In this document: piece by piece, positions 1 through 11,300 of the stretch
Layout: every line of letters starts with the position of its first letter
How positions within the stretch are numbered: the first letter of the stretch is position 1
Assembly: GCA_902729315.2 (NCBI GenBank)
Contig: LR746264.1
Location: 8,029,878-8,093,877, forward strand
Source: Spirodela intermedia
Lineage: Eukaryota > Streptophyta > Magnoliopsida > Alismatales > Araceae
Direction: 5' to 3'
DNA length: 64,000 bases
Translations under genes and position numbers: made by a program
Notes under the pieces: generated by a model
What the model saw: only the letters and a program-made list of their open reading frames with translations
Database searches by the model: none
Told to the model about the DNA's origin: nothing

Positions 1-904
1 TGTATGCGTATTTTAAGGGAAGCTGCATAGTTAGGCTTCACCGGTTCCAACTAAAATGCTGCAACTTTTTATTGATAAAAAAATGAATCGTGCTACACAA
101 AATTCGGATGAACTAGAGATCTGTCCAACCTTTTTAATAAATATGTATACACAAAACTACGAAACATTAAGAGGCAAGAGACCATAAATTTATGTTGCGA
201 GAATTTCACCCCCAACTTGTCAGCATCATATTAGAAGCATTACCGATTGAAAGTAACATTTAGTAATATTCGCTCATTATTCAAAATGATGAATAAATCG
301 TGGAACGAACAGCATCCTCTACTTCCACTGAAATATCGGAATACAGTGAGCGCACGCACATCTTATGCTGATTATGAAGATACGAAACGAAAACGTAATT
401 AGACTGGCGTCGGCAAACCAGGAACCAGAGAGGAAATTATGTTGAAACTTACAGAAGGCCGGATTTTCAAAAACGCTCGAGAATTCAGCTTCCTTCCGGG
501 AGAATGGATGCATATGATACCCCTCCTCACGTTGTCCGGGAAGAAGAGGGGGTTTCCCCTGACCAGCGCAGGAGACGGACAGAGTGTGGAGACCCTGTTG
601 GGAACGGCATGCCAGAACATCTTGCCTGGGAACTCACAGGTCCCGAGTGCTGCCCCAACCGTGCCCTCGACGATTGCCAAGCCTTTCAATGGCGCAAGGT
701 GAACGCTCCGCCGAGATGCACCCCGTTCTCCGCGGGGGAAGCTACCCGCAAGCGCCGGGAGGCGATGGGTTTATCCTATCAGTATGAGAATGGCAGAATC
801 ACACCGAGGCCTTCTTGTGGTTGGATTCAATCAGGTCCAGCGGTTCCATCCTGTACCGAATCCGAATCCGCGACCCGATTCCTGATTTCTCACTCCTTGT
901 AAGT
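1..904. other. Intergenic, no gene recognised
   Basis: Positions 1-430 are AT-rich. Positions 480-880 are of intermediate GC content. Open frames of 60-130 codons exist on both strands around 400-900, but they overlap one another, show no motif or signal I recognise and have no convincing splice context. I see no tRNA, LTR or terminal repeat here. Confidence 0.5.
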
Positions 905-1790
905 ATTTTAGTTAAAAGTTGATTTTTTAAAATCAGTAGTCAATTTAAATACTTAAACTTTCCATTACGGAATATTTAACTAATAAACTTCGTCCAATAA
1001 AAAAGGTATATATTTTACTTTAGAAGTTGATTTTCTTAAACCTGTTGATATTTAAAAACTTACGGAATATTGAATTAATAATCACCATATCCAATAAAAT
1101 GGGTAGATATTTTTATTTTAGAAGTGCAATATTTAAATCAGTCGTCATTTTAAAACTTCGTTTCCCATTAGGGAATATTGAACTAATAAACACCACATCC
1201 AATAAAAAGGGTAGATATTCTTACTATATGCGTCAACTTTTGAAATTATTAGTCATTTAAAAAACCTTAATATGCAATTATGGAATATTTAAACAGTAAA
1301 CATCATGTCCAATAAAAAGGATATATATTTTTTGTTCTAAAATCCTATTTTTTAAAACTGCGCGTTATTTAAGGGCCTAAAATTGCCCTTATGGAATATT
1401 TAACTAATAAACGCCGTGTTGAATAAAAAAGATCCATATTTATATTTTTAGAAGTTTATTTTTTAAATCACTCGTCATTGAAAAACTTAAATTTTCCATT
1501 ACGGAATATTGAAGCAATAAACACCACGTTCAATCAAAAGGGTAGATATATTTTATTTTTGAAGTCGAATATTTAATTTCCCATTACGAAATATCAAACC
1601 AATAAACACTATGTTCAATAAAAAAGGTAGATATTTTTATTTTTAGAATTCAAAATAACGAAATACTTTAACTAATAAATACCGCATGGAATAAAAAATC
1701 TATTTTTTAAATCAGTCATAATTTTAAAATGTAATTTTCCATTTAGGAGATATTTAAATAATGAAAACCGTGTCCAATAAAATATAAAGA
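905..1790. repeat. Degenerate tandem array, unit about 107 bp, about nine copies
   Basis: The marker GGAATATT (or a close variant) followed by an ACTAATAAAC-like block and a TCCAATAAAA-like block recurs at about 969, 1064, 1172, 1282, 1393, 1503, 1588, 1660 and 1746. Spacing is 95-111 bp for the first six copies and 72-87 bp for the last three, which have internal deletions. Each unit also carries a GGTAGATAT-T-rich segment and a TTTTTAAATCAGTCGTCATT-like segment. Copies differ enough that the array looks old. No coding capacity is seen. Confidence 0.75.
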
Positions 1791-2934
1791 GTGGGTATCT
1801 CACCATCAAGGTCTATTAGGCGGTCCCTTACCTCGTCCTCCGTTGCCACGTTGCAATCTCGCCGACAATGGCTCTCGCTTTCGGACGGGCACACCGGCCA
1901 TCGGGTTCCGAACGACGCACGCGGCGCAGTCGGCAGGCAGACCGTCGAAAGCCTTCCACTTGCCCCCTCCCCCCCGATGGAGATCAATAATGAGACGGAG
2001 GAAGAGAAGAGGCTGCGGCGGCGGGGAGCGGGTGTGCAGAGTTCTCTCGCCGGTGCGGCCGCTGTGGTACGCTGCGGCCCACCGCTGCTTTCGCTGGAGC
2101 TGCATCCCGTGCAGGTCTCGTTACATATGGTAGCAGAATTTCCTTGCGATGGCGATGCGTAAATGGAGGTATCGAGCCTTTAAATCCCTGCTCATAGTCA
2201 TCCACATACTTCAAAACCCAGAAGTTTTCACAGCTGGAAAGAGCTCCTGTGAAGGGGCTGTAAGTAGTAGCCGTTCAATGATCTCTGGGAGCCCCGTTTT
2301 TCTCCGCCGGGATGTCCAGAGTCCGGAGGTGGATGTGGAGTGTGGGACCCGCCGAGAGTTGCTATCGTGCTGCAGAGCCGGTGTGTAACTCCTCGCTCCC
2401 CGCGGTGGCACTGCCGCTGTCTCCGGCGGCGTTTACTGGAAGGGAGGGGGTGGGTCAGCAGCCCTTCGAAAGAGGGACTATCGAGCCACAGTAACGTCTA
2501 CCCTGTCCGTGTCTTCAAGCCGAGCGGAGCTTCCGCTGTCGCGTTTGATCTCGGCCTTAACGCAACGTTTCCCCTCCGACGTCCCGTTGACCCCACAGCA
2601 CAGTGGGGTTAAGAATAAACGTCAGGACTAAGAAATCCACAGAGAGGAGTAAGCGCCGGAGCAACCTCGAGAGGAAGCGCAGTCCGTCTCCTAACCTTGC
2701 GGGCTCTTGATGCACCATCTCAAGGACCCGCCATCCCTCCTTTTCCCTCCTTCCTCCCCGTTTCTTCTTCGCTCTGTCCGTTCCTTTTAGACGAGGTAAG
2801 GAGTCGCGCAGATAACGGCTTCTTGGCTTAGAAGCCAGGACGACCTTCTCATCACGGCACGGAGGTCGCAAGCTACGCATTCATGTCGTATTTAAGTTGA
2901 CGAAGAGGAGAGGGCTGGTGTGAGACTCGGCGCC
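1791..2934. other. GC-rich intergenic segment upstream of the mannanase gene
   Basis: Composition changes sharply from AT-rich to GC-rich at about 1790 and stays so until the mannanase start. Several overlapping open frames on both strands (for example around 1806-2162) look like products of GC richness: none shows a known domain. The 3' part should contain the mannanase promoter. A weak TATA-like TATTTAAG lies at about 2889-2896, some 40 bp before the chosen ATG. Confidence 0.4.
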
Positions 2935-4680
2935 ATGGCTGCTCCTCTCGGGTTTCGAACCACCGTCCTACTAACGACATCTCTCATGATTCTTCTTTGG
3001 GCTTTTCGAGTCCAGGGGTATTATAAGCTCTCCTCTGTAATATTTTCTCAGTGGAACCTCGTGCCTCTTCTGACCCATAATTTGCAGAGATGGAGCGGGC
3101 GAAGACGGGTGGGGGATGGTGGAGAGGAAGGGGAACACTTTCATGGTCGGCAACGAGCCGTTCTACATGAACGGGTTTAACACTTACTGGCTGATGATCC
3201 TCGCCGTCGATCAGTCCACTCGAGGGAAGGTCAGCGAGGTCCTCCGACAAGCTTCCTCAGTCGGCCTTACAGTTTGCCGGACCTGGGCTTTCAACGACGG
3301 CGGGTGGCGGGCGCTCCAGAAATCTCCCGGCGTCTACGACGAAGAGGTGTTCAAGGTAATAAAGAACTACGATAGTCGCTCTGTTCGTTCCTACGTTGTT
3401 GGAGTAGCTCTGAAGATCCCCAGAGTGTGTGTGAGAGAGAGGGTCCGCCGTAGCCGTCGGTATCTTCGCGCATGACGACAGACCGTCTTTGCTTCTCACA
3501 GGCTCTGGACTTCGTGGTCAGTGAAGCGAGGAAGCACAAGATCAGGTTCATACTCTCGCTCTGCAACAACTGGGAAGGGTACGGGGGGAAGACACAGTAC
3601 GTGAGATGGGGGAGAGGGGCCGGACTCAATCTGACCTCCGACGACGACTTCTTCTCGGACCCCACTGTGAAGGGCTACTTCAGATCTCACGTCGAGGTGA
3701 GCATCTTTTTTTCTCCTAACGCGCCATTAGCGGCGAGCGAGTGCCGGAGAAGGCTCATCGTGATACGTGGATGCTCGCCTGCAGGCCGTGCTCAACAGGG
3801 TGAACACGGTCACCAACGTGACCTACAAGGAGGACCCGACCATCTTCGCCTGGGAGCTGATGAACGAGCCGCGGTGCCCGTCAGATCCCTCCGGCGACAA
3901 GCTGCAGAGCTGGATTCAGGAGATGGCCGCGCACGTCAAGTCCATCGACCCCCGCCATCTCCTGGAGATCGGATCGGAAGGGTTCTACGGCCCGTCGTCC
4001 CCAGATCGCCAGCGGCTCAACCCCAACTCCTTCGCCGGGCAAGCAGGCACCGACTTCCTCAGGAATCATAGGGCCTTGGGCATCGACTTCGCCTCCGCCC
4101 ACATGTACCCCGACGCCTGGTGAGCTCTCCCTCCATCCGCCGGAGCCCCTCTGGGCGGCGCCACCACCGGAAGATTCTAAGTCTCCTTGTCGCCCCATGA
4201 AGGTTGCCCAGTACGTCCTCCGACGGGCAGCTCCAGTTCGCGGCGGCGTGGATGCAGGGCCACATAAACGATGCGGAGGAGCTGGGCATGCCCGTCGTCT
4301 TTGCTGAGTTCGGCGTCTCCGCCAATGGCGGCCAGTTGAACCAGTCCTTCCGGGACGCCTTCATCGAGGTCGTCTACGAGACGCTGCTCAACTCCACGCG
4401 CAGAGGGGGCTCTGGCGCCGGCTGTCTCCTCTGGCAGCTCTTCCCCGAGGGCGTGGACTACATGGACGACGGCTACGCGGTGGTTCTGCCTGAATCGCCC
4501 GCCACAGCGAGCGTGCTCTCCCGCCAGTCCTGGCGCCTGCAGACCTTCAACGCCAAGTGTTCCTGGAAATGCCGCTGGGTATGCAGGAAGAAGGACGAGA
4601 ATCCCCCCGAACAGGAAGATGAACACTCACAACACACTTCGTGGGATCCCCTCGATGTGGAATCAGAGAGGAAGAGATAA
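2935..4680 (+). CDS. MAN: Mannan endo-1,4-beta-mannosidase (GH5), secreted
   Basis: Hydrolyses internal beta-1,4 links of mannans, galactomannans and glucomannans in the plant cell wall. Five exons: 2935-3017, 3088-3355, 3502-3696, 3785-4119 and 4203-4680, all GT-AG, giving 452 residues, close to the usual size for plant mannanases. Residues 1-28 are a hydrophobic signal peptide (MAAPLGF... to VQG). The body follows plant GH5_7 enzymes: NGFNTYWLM near the start, RTWAFNDGG, then WELMNEPRC with the acid/base Glu at about residue 210, and VVFAEFGVS with the nucleophile Glu at about residue 329. The C-terminus ends in a Cys-containing basic/acidic tail of about 40 residues. The ATG at 2935 opens directly onto the signal peptide. 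The family is certain; the paralogue number is not assigned. Confidence 0.93.
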
Positions 4681-4812
4681 TACATCTCGTGTGTATCGAC
4701 AGAATGTGAAATGAAAGATGGATCGAAAGATGGATTGGTATCGAAGATGTTATGAACATGAATGAGCATGATAGATTGTACGGCGCCGGAGTCCCATCAT
4801 CAGGAAGGTAGG
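4681..4812. other. 132-bp convergent gap between mannanase and STN8 stop codons
   Basis: The two genes converge here with only 132 bp between stop codons. That is shorter than two usual plant 3' UTRs, so the mature transcripts probably overlap in antisense. No canonical AATAAA is seen in the gap on either strand. Confidence 0.7.
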
Positions 4813-6673
4813 CTATCGGGATAAGCTCAGTCTGGAGAGAATGGACGCCGCCTGGTCACCACCCAGCAAAAAATAGGGATGCCTGAGTGCAGCGGCGGCC
4901 GTTAGCCGGCCTCGTCCGAGATTTCCTCTCTCCGAGATGAGTTTCGTGGCCAGATCCCAGCCTCTGCCGGAGTCAAGATCGAGTATGCTGAGATCTGGTC
5001 TGGACCTGGTGGATTCCCTCCATCTGCTCAAGTCGTATCCAAATGTCTTCAGCTCGGAGTTGAAGTTCTTCAGGCCTGCGGAGGATCGCAGGCTGGGAAC
5101 CGCCATCTGCATTAGGATGATGCCGGCGGAGTACATATCGAAGAGGTCGGGGCTGTTGAGCTGCGTTCGGCCCGTCGATTGGTCTCAAATGCTTTTCCGA
5201 ATCCGGCAAGAAGGAAATCATATTTTAAGAGTAGAACTATTAAGTTTTACCTGCCACAAAAAGGGAGAGAGGATCGCAGCGATGGGCTCGGCCGGAGGCT
5301 CTGGCGTTTCCTCCGGAAGAACATACAGTTCCGGGGGGCAGTAGTCGGGATCGAGCAGCCCGCGATCGGGCTCGTAGTTCTTGCCGATTCGAAGGTCGGT
5401 GGCCGCTCCGAAGTCGATCAACTTGATCTGCCCCTTTCTGGTCACCACCAGGTTTGCGGGCTTTATGTCGCGATGAACGATCCCCGTGTCGTGGATCTTT
5501 TTGAGCGAGGTGATGATCTGCCGCATGACCTGCTTGATGATCAGCGCGTTCCTCTTGATCGCGTCGGTCCCCTGGAGGACGCGCCCGAACATAATCGATT
5601 CTAGGTTTAGAGGGAAGCTCCGATCTCTGATATAATCGGCCAGATTTCGATTGCCCTAACACACAGCTATGAACTCGTGAATAGCGCGGCGAATGCGGAA
5701 ATCACGAGGCAGATTGTTTTGGATTCCAAATATGAATTTGTATCAGAGCGGGGCCTCCCGTACCTCAAATTTCCAGACGAGCCATTTGCCTCCCTTAGTG
5801 AACTCCGAGACGGTCCTGTCGGCGATGAAGCTCCCCAGAAATTCGGCGCAGGATTCAGGAGCAGCTCTCGAGACCCTGTAGTTGAACCATTCCTCGAATT
5901 CCCCGCATTCCTCCGCCCCCTTTGTACCGACCTTGATCTGAAATTGTATCAGGTTTATCAGGTTCACATACGGGGATGGTGCTCAAGAAAACCCTAGGGC
6001 AACCCCACCGAACTCAGCGAAGAATCCGGAGCAACAGTTGCACATTCGTGCCGTTCGTGTGAGAGAGAGGAAGGCCCGATGGATCAGGAGAGCGTACCTT
6101 CTTCAGTATGACCTTCTCCTTGAACCTGTCGTCGACCTCGAGCCTGGTCCTCCTCTTCCCCACCCTCTCCTCGATGGTCACATCCTTGGGCACGATAGCC
6201 CCATAATAAACCACCCCAAAGGAGCCTTCCCCGAGCCTCTCCCCGAGGACAAAGTCGCTCATTCTCAGGTTCCTCCTCCCTAGAAGCCTGTCGAGACCTA
6301 GCTGCAGCGGAGCAAGAAGATAAGCATCGACGGCGCCGACGAGGACCCCCGGCCGCGCCGTCAGGTACACCCAGCTCAGCCCCACGAAAACCAGGACCTC
6401 CCACCTCTCTATCTCCGGCAAGCCAGCAACGATTCCCTGCAACTGGGAGAGCCCGTATGAGAAGAAGGAGAAGAGACCCTTCGAGTTCTCGAGCGACACG
6501 GACTTCAGCAACTCCTCCGGAATCCCCCCCGGAGCAGCGCTGCACCTCACGGGCTGCCTGGCGGCGCCGCTCCGTAGCCGGGCTGCGTGGGGCACGGCTC
6601 TCGGGGAGGAGATCCAAAGCGGTTGCCTAGCCTGCGGGACGGGAGCTGCCGCAGGAGATAGCAGGGAAGCCAT
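4813..6673 (-). CDS. STN8: Serine/threonine-protein kinase STN8, chloroplast thylakoid
   Basis: In the known family, STN8 phosphorylates photosystem II core proteins in the thylakoid membrane. Four exons on the minus strand: 6673-6098, 5937-5764, 5655-5251 and 5160-4813, all in frame, giving 500 residues. Residues 1-48 form a Ser/Ala/Arg-rich chloroplast transit peptide. A hydrophobic segment at about 90-130 (containing [19 protein letters not shown]) is the membrane anchor typical of STN7/STN8. The kinase core shows GEGSFG at 148-153, HRDIKPAN from 311, DFGAA from 331 and the STN-type [15 protein letters not shown] segment. The last exon ends with GGDQAAS. The start is the ATG before ASLLSP, as in homologues, although the frame stays open for 66 codons upstream. 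STN8 is preferred over STN7 on overall length and on the N-terminus. Confidence 0.93.
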
Positions 6674-7525
6674 TGGTTTGTGGCTCCAGCAAGGTTTCCT
6701 CCAGTTGGGGTGGGTTTGGCTAATGCTGGAGTAGGGGATGATCCCACCTTTTGTGCCACCTTGGGTCCTTCTTCTGCCGCGTGGCGCCTGCCTTCCCGTT
6801 CCCCTATCCTCCTCCATAACGGTAGCAAACGGATACTTCTTTTTAATGGAGGGGCCGTCAACGGTCGACATCAGTTGAGGACGACGACGGTGTTTCTTCT
6901 TCTTCCTCTCGTGGCCTCAGTTTCAGAAATATCTCGCGGCGGCCGCTGGGGAGAAGCAGAAGATAGTCGGAGTTCTCCTCGCTGTTCAGAGGAGAATCAG
7001 CGAGGTTTCCTCGGTCGGGTACGGAGGATCTCTATGCCTGCAGCCGCCGCCGCTGCTCCCTGCGATTTCATGCGTCGAACGATCTCTTTCAGCACACGAC
7101 TGATCCTCCCATTTCTCGTGGTCGCAGGGATTTCTGTCTGAGCTGCTGGAAGAATCGAGATCGTTGGGAAAGGACTTGAGTAGCCTGTGGATGATGACAG
7201 CTGGCGAATACCTCCCCTGAAGTCGGAAACTCGAGGCGAATCCTAGAGTTGACGTTCTTTCCCGTCAATTCCGGTCAGCTCTGAAAATTCATCCTTCCAA
7301 GAGGACAGGAGGATGAAGACGACGAAGTCAGCAGAGGGGCTCAGGCTGGCTTAGCGGCCGACAGGGCGAGGCCTTTCGCGGAGCGTCCTCTGACAGAAAG
7401 AGAGTCTAGGAGGCGTGGCCGCCATGGACACGGACGCTTGAGCTCTGACCGCAGACTGGCAGAAGGTTCAACGGAAATGGAAGCGGAAGCCATGGGAATG
7501 AAGGAGCTGCAGCTTGGAGCTTACA
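6674..7525. promoter_or_regulatory. STN8 upstream region; no gene recognised
   Basis: GC-rich DNA upstream of the STN8 ATG on the minus strand. It must contain the STN8 promoter and 5' UTR, but I see no clear TATA box. A short plus-strand frame starting ATG at about 7477 (MEAEAMGMKELQ...) stops after some 45 codons and has no recognised domain. The segment may once have held upstream exons of the adjacent EDR4-like fragment, but I could not find the N-terminal CxxC module of that family. Confidence 0.4.
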
Positions 7526-8113
7526 ATGGGGCCCTTTCTTCTCTCTCTCCGGCCAGGGTGGCCAGGGCAATCAGTAACCGAGCAGCCGCGAAGGCCGCCG
7601 CTGGTTCCTCTTGAAGGGCAGTTCACCCGCATACGATCGTCGCTCAGAATCTGCTGCAGGGCCGCTAATTTCCGATCTTCGAGGTGTTGCGGATCGTGTT
7701 GCCGGACGGATCAAACCAGTCGTCTCCACATGGAGAAGAACTCAAGGGGGAAGCAGAGGACCCCGAAGCGCCACTGCAGGCCGATCTCGGGGAGCGCTCC
7801 ATTCGTCATCTGCAACAACTGCCTGCGGCTGCTCCAGCTTCCCCTGGACTTCGTGGTTGGAAAAGGGCGGCGGCGGAAGCTGAGATGCGGAGCTTGCCTG
7901 GAAGTCCTCTCCTTCTCGTCTATCGACGGGCTCCGTATTTCACCGCTGAATGTCTCCCAGTCAGATTTTCTTCCTGCCGTGGCCGCCGGAGCCCAGAGAA
8001 CCTCCATGGAAGTGGGCCACGGTAAGGAAATGAAGGGTTATTCTCTTCACGAGCTCATGGGGTACGCCTCAGCCCATGACCTGGTTTACCATCTACCCCA
8101 TGATGAAGACTAA
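7526..8113 (+). pseudogene. EDR4-like (DUF3133 zinc-ribbon) gene fragment
   Basis: The open frame contains a stretch at about 7769-7963 that matches the zinc-ribbon of ENHANCED DISEASE RESISTANCE 4-like plant proteins: HCRPISGSAPFVICNNCLRL, then LQLP, a basic linker, KLRCGACLEVLSFS. The four putative zinc ligands are the two CxxC pairs (ICNNC and RCGAC). Near the end lies SLHELMGYASAHDLVY, like the C-terminal LHxLMGYxSA motif of the family, and the frame closes at 8113. Full EDR4-like proteins usually have 600-900 residues with an N-terminal CPxC module. Here the sequence before about 7760 is low-complexity Arg/Cys-rich and looks non-coding, so only the 3' end seems to survive. It could instead be the last exon of a gene whose other exons I failed to recognise; the domain match is fairly sure, the gene status is not. 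Confidence 0.5.
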
Positions 8114-8302
8114 AGGAGAAGTACCGACGGTAGACAGGTCTGCTTCAGTCACTGCCGCCGCTTTATCCTCCGTAGAACAAAGAGAGCCACACAGCGCAGT
8201 GGTAGATGGAGCAATTACTTCCTACATCTGTATACGTCTTCTGTGGTTCTACATATTGATGAGTATGGTGTATATGATAAATAAGTACATGATGGGGAAC
8301 AT

Positions 8303-11300
8303 CTATATATCTGTGACTTTCTCAAATGGTGGTGGCCTTCTCACCCTCCGATTGGAAGCAATGGTGATCCTCTGGTCCTGAAGCATGTTCAGGGTAGGAG
8401 CCAGCAGGCGAGTGTAACGGTCGAAATATAGAAGCTGCTTCATTAAAAGGGCAAACTCCCGGGGAAATCTCAGCCCATAGGATTCACTCACCCTCACCTG
8501 CAAAGCACAGCATCATGAACACATCAAGTGGTTCCGAAAATGGTTAAGGAAAAAATAATAAACTGGGAAGGTATTTCACCACATACCACATCCAAGAACA
8601 AAGCATTCATCTGCCTTTCATCTATAATCACATTCGCGGAAACAGCGGCTGCATTGGGTCCTCTTGCAGTGGCCACAATTATTTCTGTGTCCAAGTCCTG
8701 CTCAGCAGGAAGACGGAACTTAGGTTGGATATTTTAAACAATTTCATTAGTGCAAATATAACTCGAATTTTGAACAGATACAGAATCCGCTTTCAAGTGT
8801 TTACAGGAATAATGATTCCTAGTTTAGTTCTTTGAAGCAAATATGGATAAGTGTACAATATGGGTAGTTAAAAGAGAACAATTTGGATAAATGATGTACG
8901 AATCAGAGTTGAAGTCTGAAGAAACATGTAGGTTATGGCATTTACTCAATGCCAACAAGGTGAGTAAAAACGCTTTCCCATTTGCTGACATAAGTAGTAA
9001 GATTCACAGGAGGTACCTTGATTGAAGAGAATATTTTTTCCAAGTCTTTCGCGAAGGCCTTGACATCTACGCTCTTCTCTGTAGCACCCATGTCGATCAA
9101 GGCAACGGCCATTGCGTCGTACTGCTCACTGGAAAATGATGCCAAGAATGTTTCCATTGCAGCCCATGTTTTTGGGGAAATACGTCCTACTATTCCTGTA
9201 TAGACCGATCTTTTGTAGTAAGTTCATCATGAATATCATCACCTTCTCAAATCGCAAAAAAAAAAGAAAAAAAGAAAAAACAAAAAAAAGGGCAACCTAA
9301 TAATAATAACCAGTGCCGAAAGTTTGTGAGATCAGCCGGACAGAACGAAGAATATGACATTGTTTTGTCAATGTTCAGTGCGATCTCTTGTTTCTATAAA
9401 CGAGGAAAAGATAGTTGACCCTAGCAATGTGGCCATACGCTAGGGAAGAAAATAGCCAGTCAATAAATTCATGTATTCCACGTAAAGGGGTACAAGGGCC
9501 TGAAACCAACAACCTTTATTTCTGAACAAACTTGGTAAACTCAGAATATCACTGAAAGCCGCTGAATACCATTGAACGCAGGACTCTACAACGTCCAAAT
9601 TTCATTTTTACAACTTCAATGTGAAATGTCTATTTTAATCTCATAAAAGGATGATGACTGGTGTAAAAGCAATAACTAGAAATGGATATCAATGATCGAG
9701 AGTACGTACCAAAATCCAGGAACCCAATTCTGCCGTCACGAAGTAGCCACAAGTTTCCAGCATGTACATCTGCATGAAATGTTTCACATGCAAGCAAGCT
9801 TCCAAACCTACATAAGCAGATTGCAATTTAGTATCACATATTACAAAAGTATGACGAACTAACATTACAAGGAACTGGTGGTGTTAGCAGCTTAACGAGA
9901 CAATAATATAACGGACAAATATTTCACATTGATTATGATAGAATAAGAAGTTAGGCTTCCAAAAGACCTACCAGACATTGAGTGCAGTCACTAAGCTCAT
10001 CTCTGGGTCAGATGTAAAGGATTTTATCGAATTAAGATCAGTGAGAGGAACTCCGTAAAGCCTCTCCATTGTTAATACCCGTTTAGTGCTACAGCTCCAG
10101 TAGACTTTAGGAGCTGCAGCTTGTCTTGTGAGTCCAACATTCTCGAGATACCTCCGAAAGGCATCAATATTTGCAGCCTCCTTTTGAAAATCAACTTCTT
10201 CAAGCATTGATTCCTTTATATCTTTTATGATGCCTACCTATTGGACCACAACATAGAAACCGTAGATGTTGTAAGCAACTGGTAAATAATAGGGATGGTC
10301 ACAATGGAGAGATGAAGTCCAAGAACTAGTGATTAAACACAAGGGAAACAATATTAAAGAGCAATGGAAGGGATTGAGGATGTCCCAATGCATATACTTC
10401 CAGATATGGAAGAAGGCACAATGAGTAGACATAGTTATCAACGAGAATCCATAAAGGAGAAATGAAAATAGAGCATAAAATCACAGTGCCTATCCGTCAA
10501 ATGAGATTAAAAAAAATTCGAGCACAGGTAATTTTGTGATAGAATAAATCTTCTTCATTTTAACATAAATGTAGACGTACAACAATGACGAAAACTTAGA
10601 TGAAGAAAAACATACAATTGGCAAACCAACTGTGGTGAAGACTCCATAAATGGTGGAAGAAAACAATTAGGCTTTATCAGGTGTATGATATGAATCTGGT
10701 TGAATTTGGGAAAGTTGGCAGAAAGATTCTGGCTCTCAAACGCAGAAATTACATCTGTTGAACGTATTAGTATACACCAATATGAAGAACATAAAAAACA
10801 GATCAGAAAACCAGTAATTGTAAGAAAATAGCCCAAATCTTCAGGGTCACAGTACCATTCATAGGTGATTCTGTAGGCGGGCAGAAAAGCCAGAAATATG
10901 CATGCACATGCTGAGTTATTCCTCAACTATGTCTACCTGATACGAATATTTTTTTTGTCACTATTCATGGAAAGACGTAATGGGTTGCTAGCTGAACATT
11001 TGATGATGTATCCAAAGTATCCAAACAAAACGAAGATAAAGAAGAGTCAATTAGTCCCATACCAGTGAAGTCCGACGAAGCTCAGGATTTAAGAACTCCA
11101 GGATGCGTGCAACAACATAAATAAAGTTCAAATCTGCAACCAGTACATCCTCTATACCGGGCTTCAGAATCTTTATCACCACATCTTCTTTTGAACCTTT
11201 TAGCCTTGCAGCATGAACCTGCAACAGGGAGCTAAAGGATCCTGCTTTAATCATCCTTTCAATCAATCAATATCTTCGCCAAAAAAAATTATTTGCACAA

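Noticed and set aside
399-902. Overlapping open frames of 87-132 codons on both strands
   Set aside because: They overlap each other, show no domain, low-complexity pattern or splice context, and fit the raised GC content of the segment.
1791-2162. Plus-strand frame of 123 codons and opposing minus-strand frames
   Set aside because: GC-rich DNA leaves all frames open; no transit peptide, domain or TATA supports any of them.
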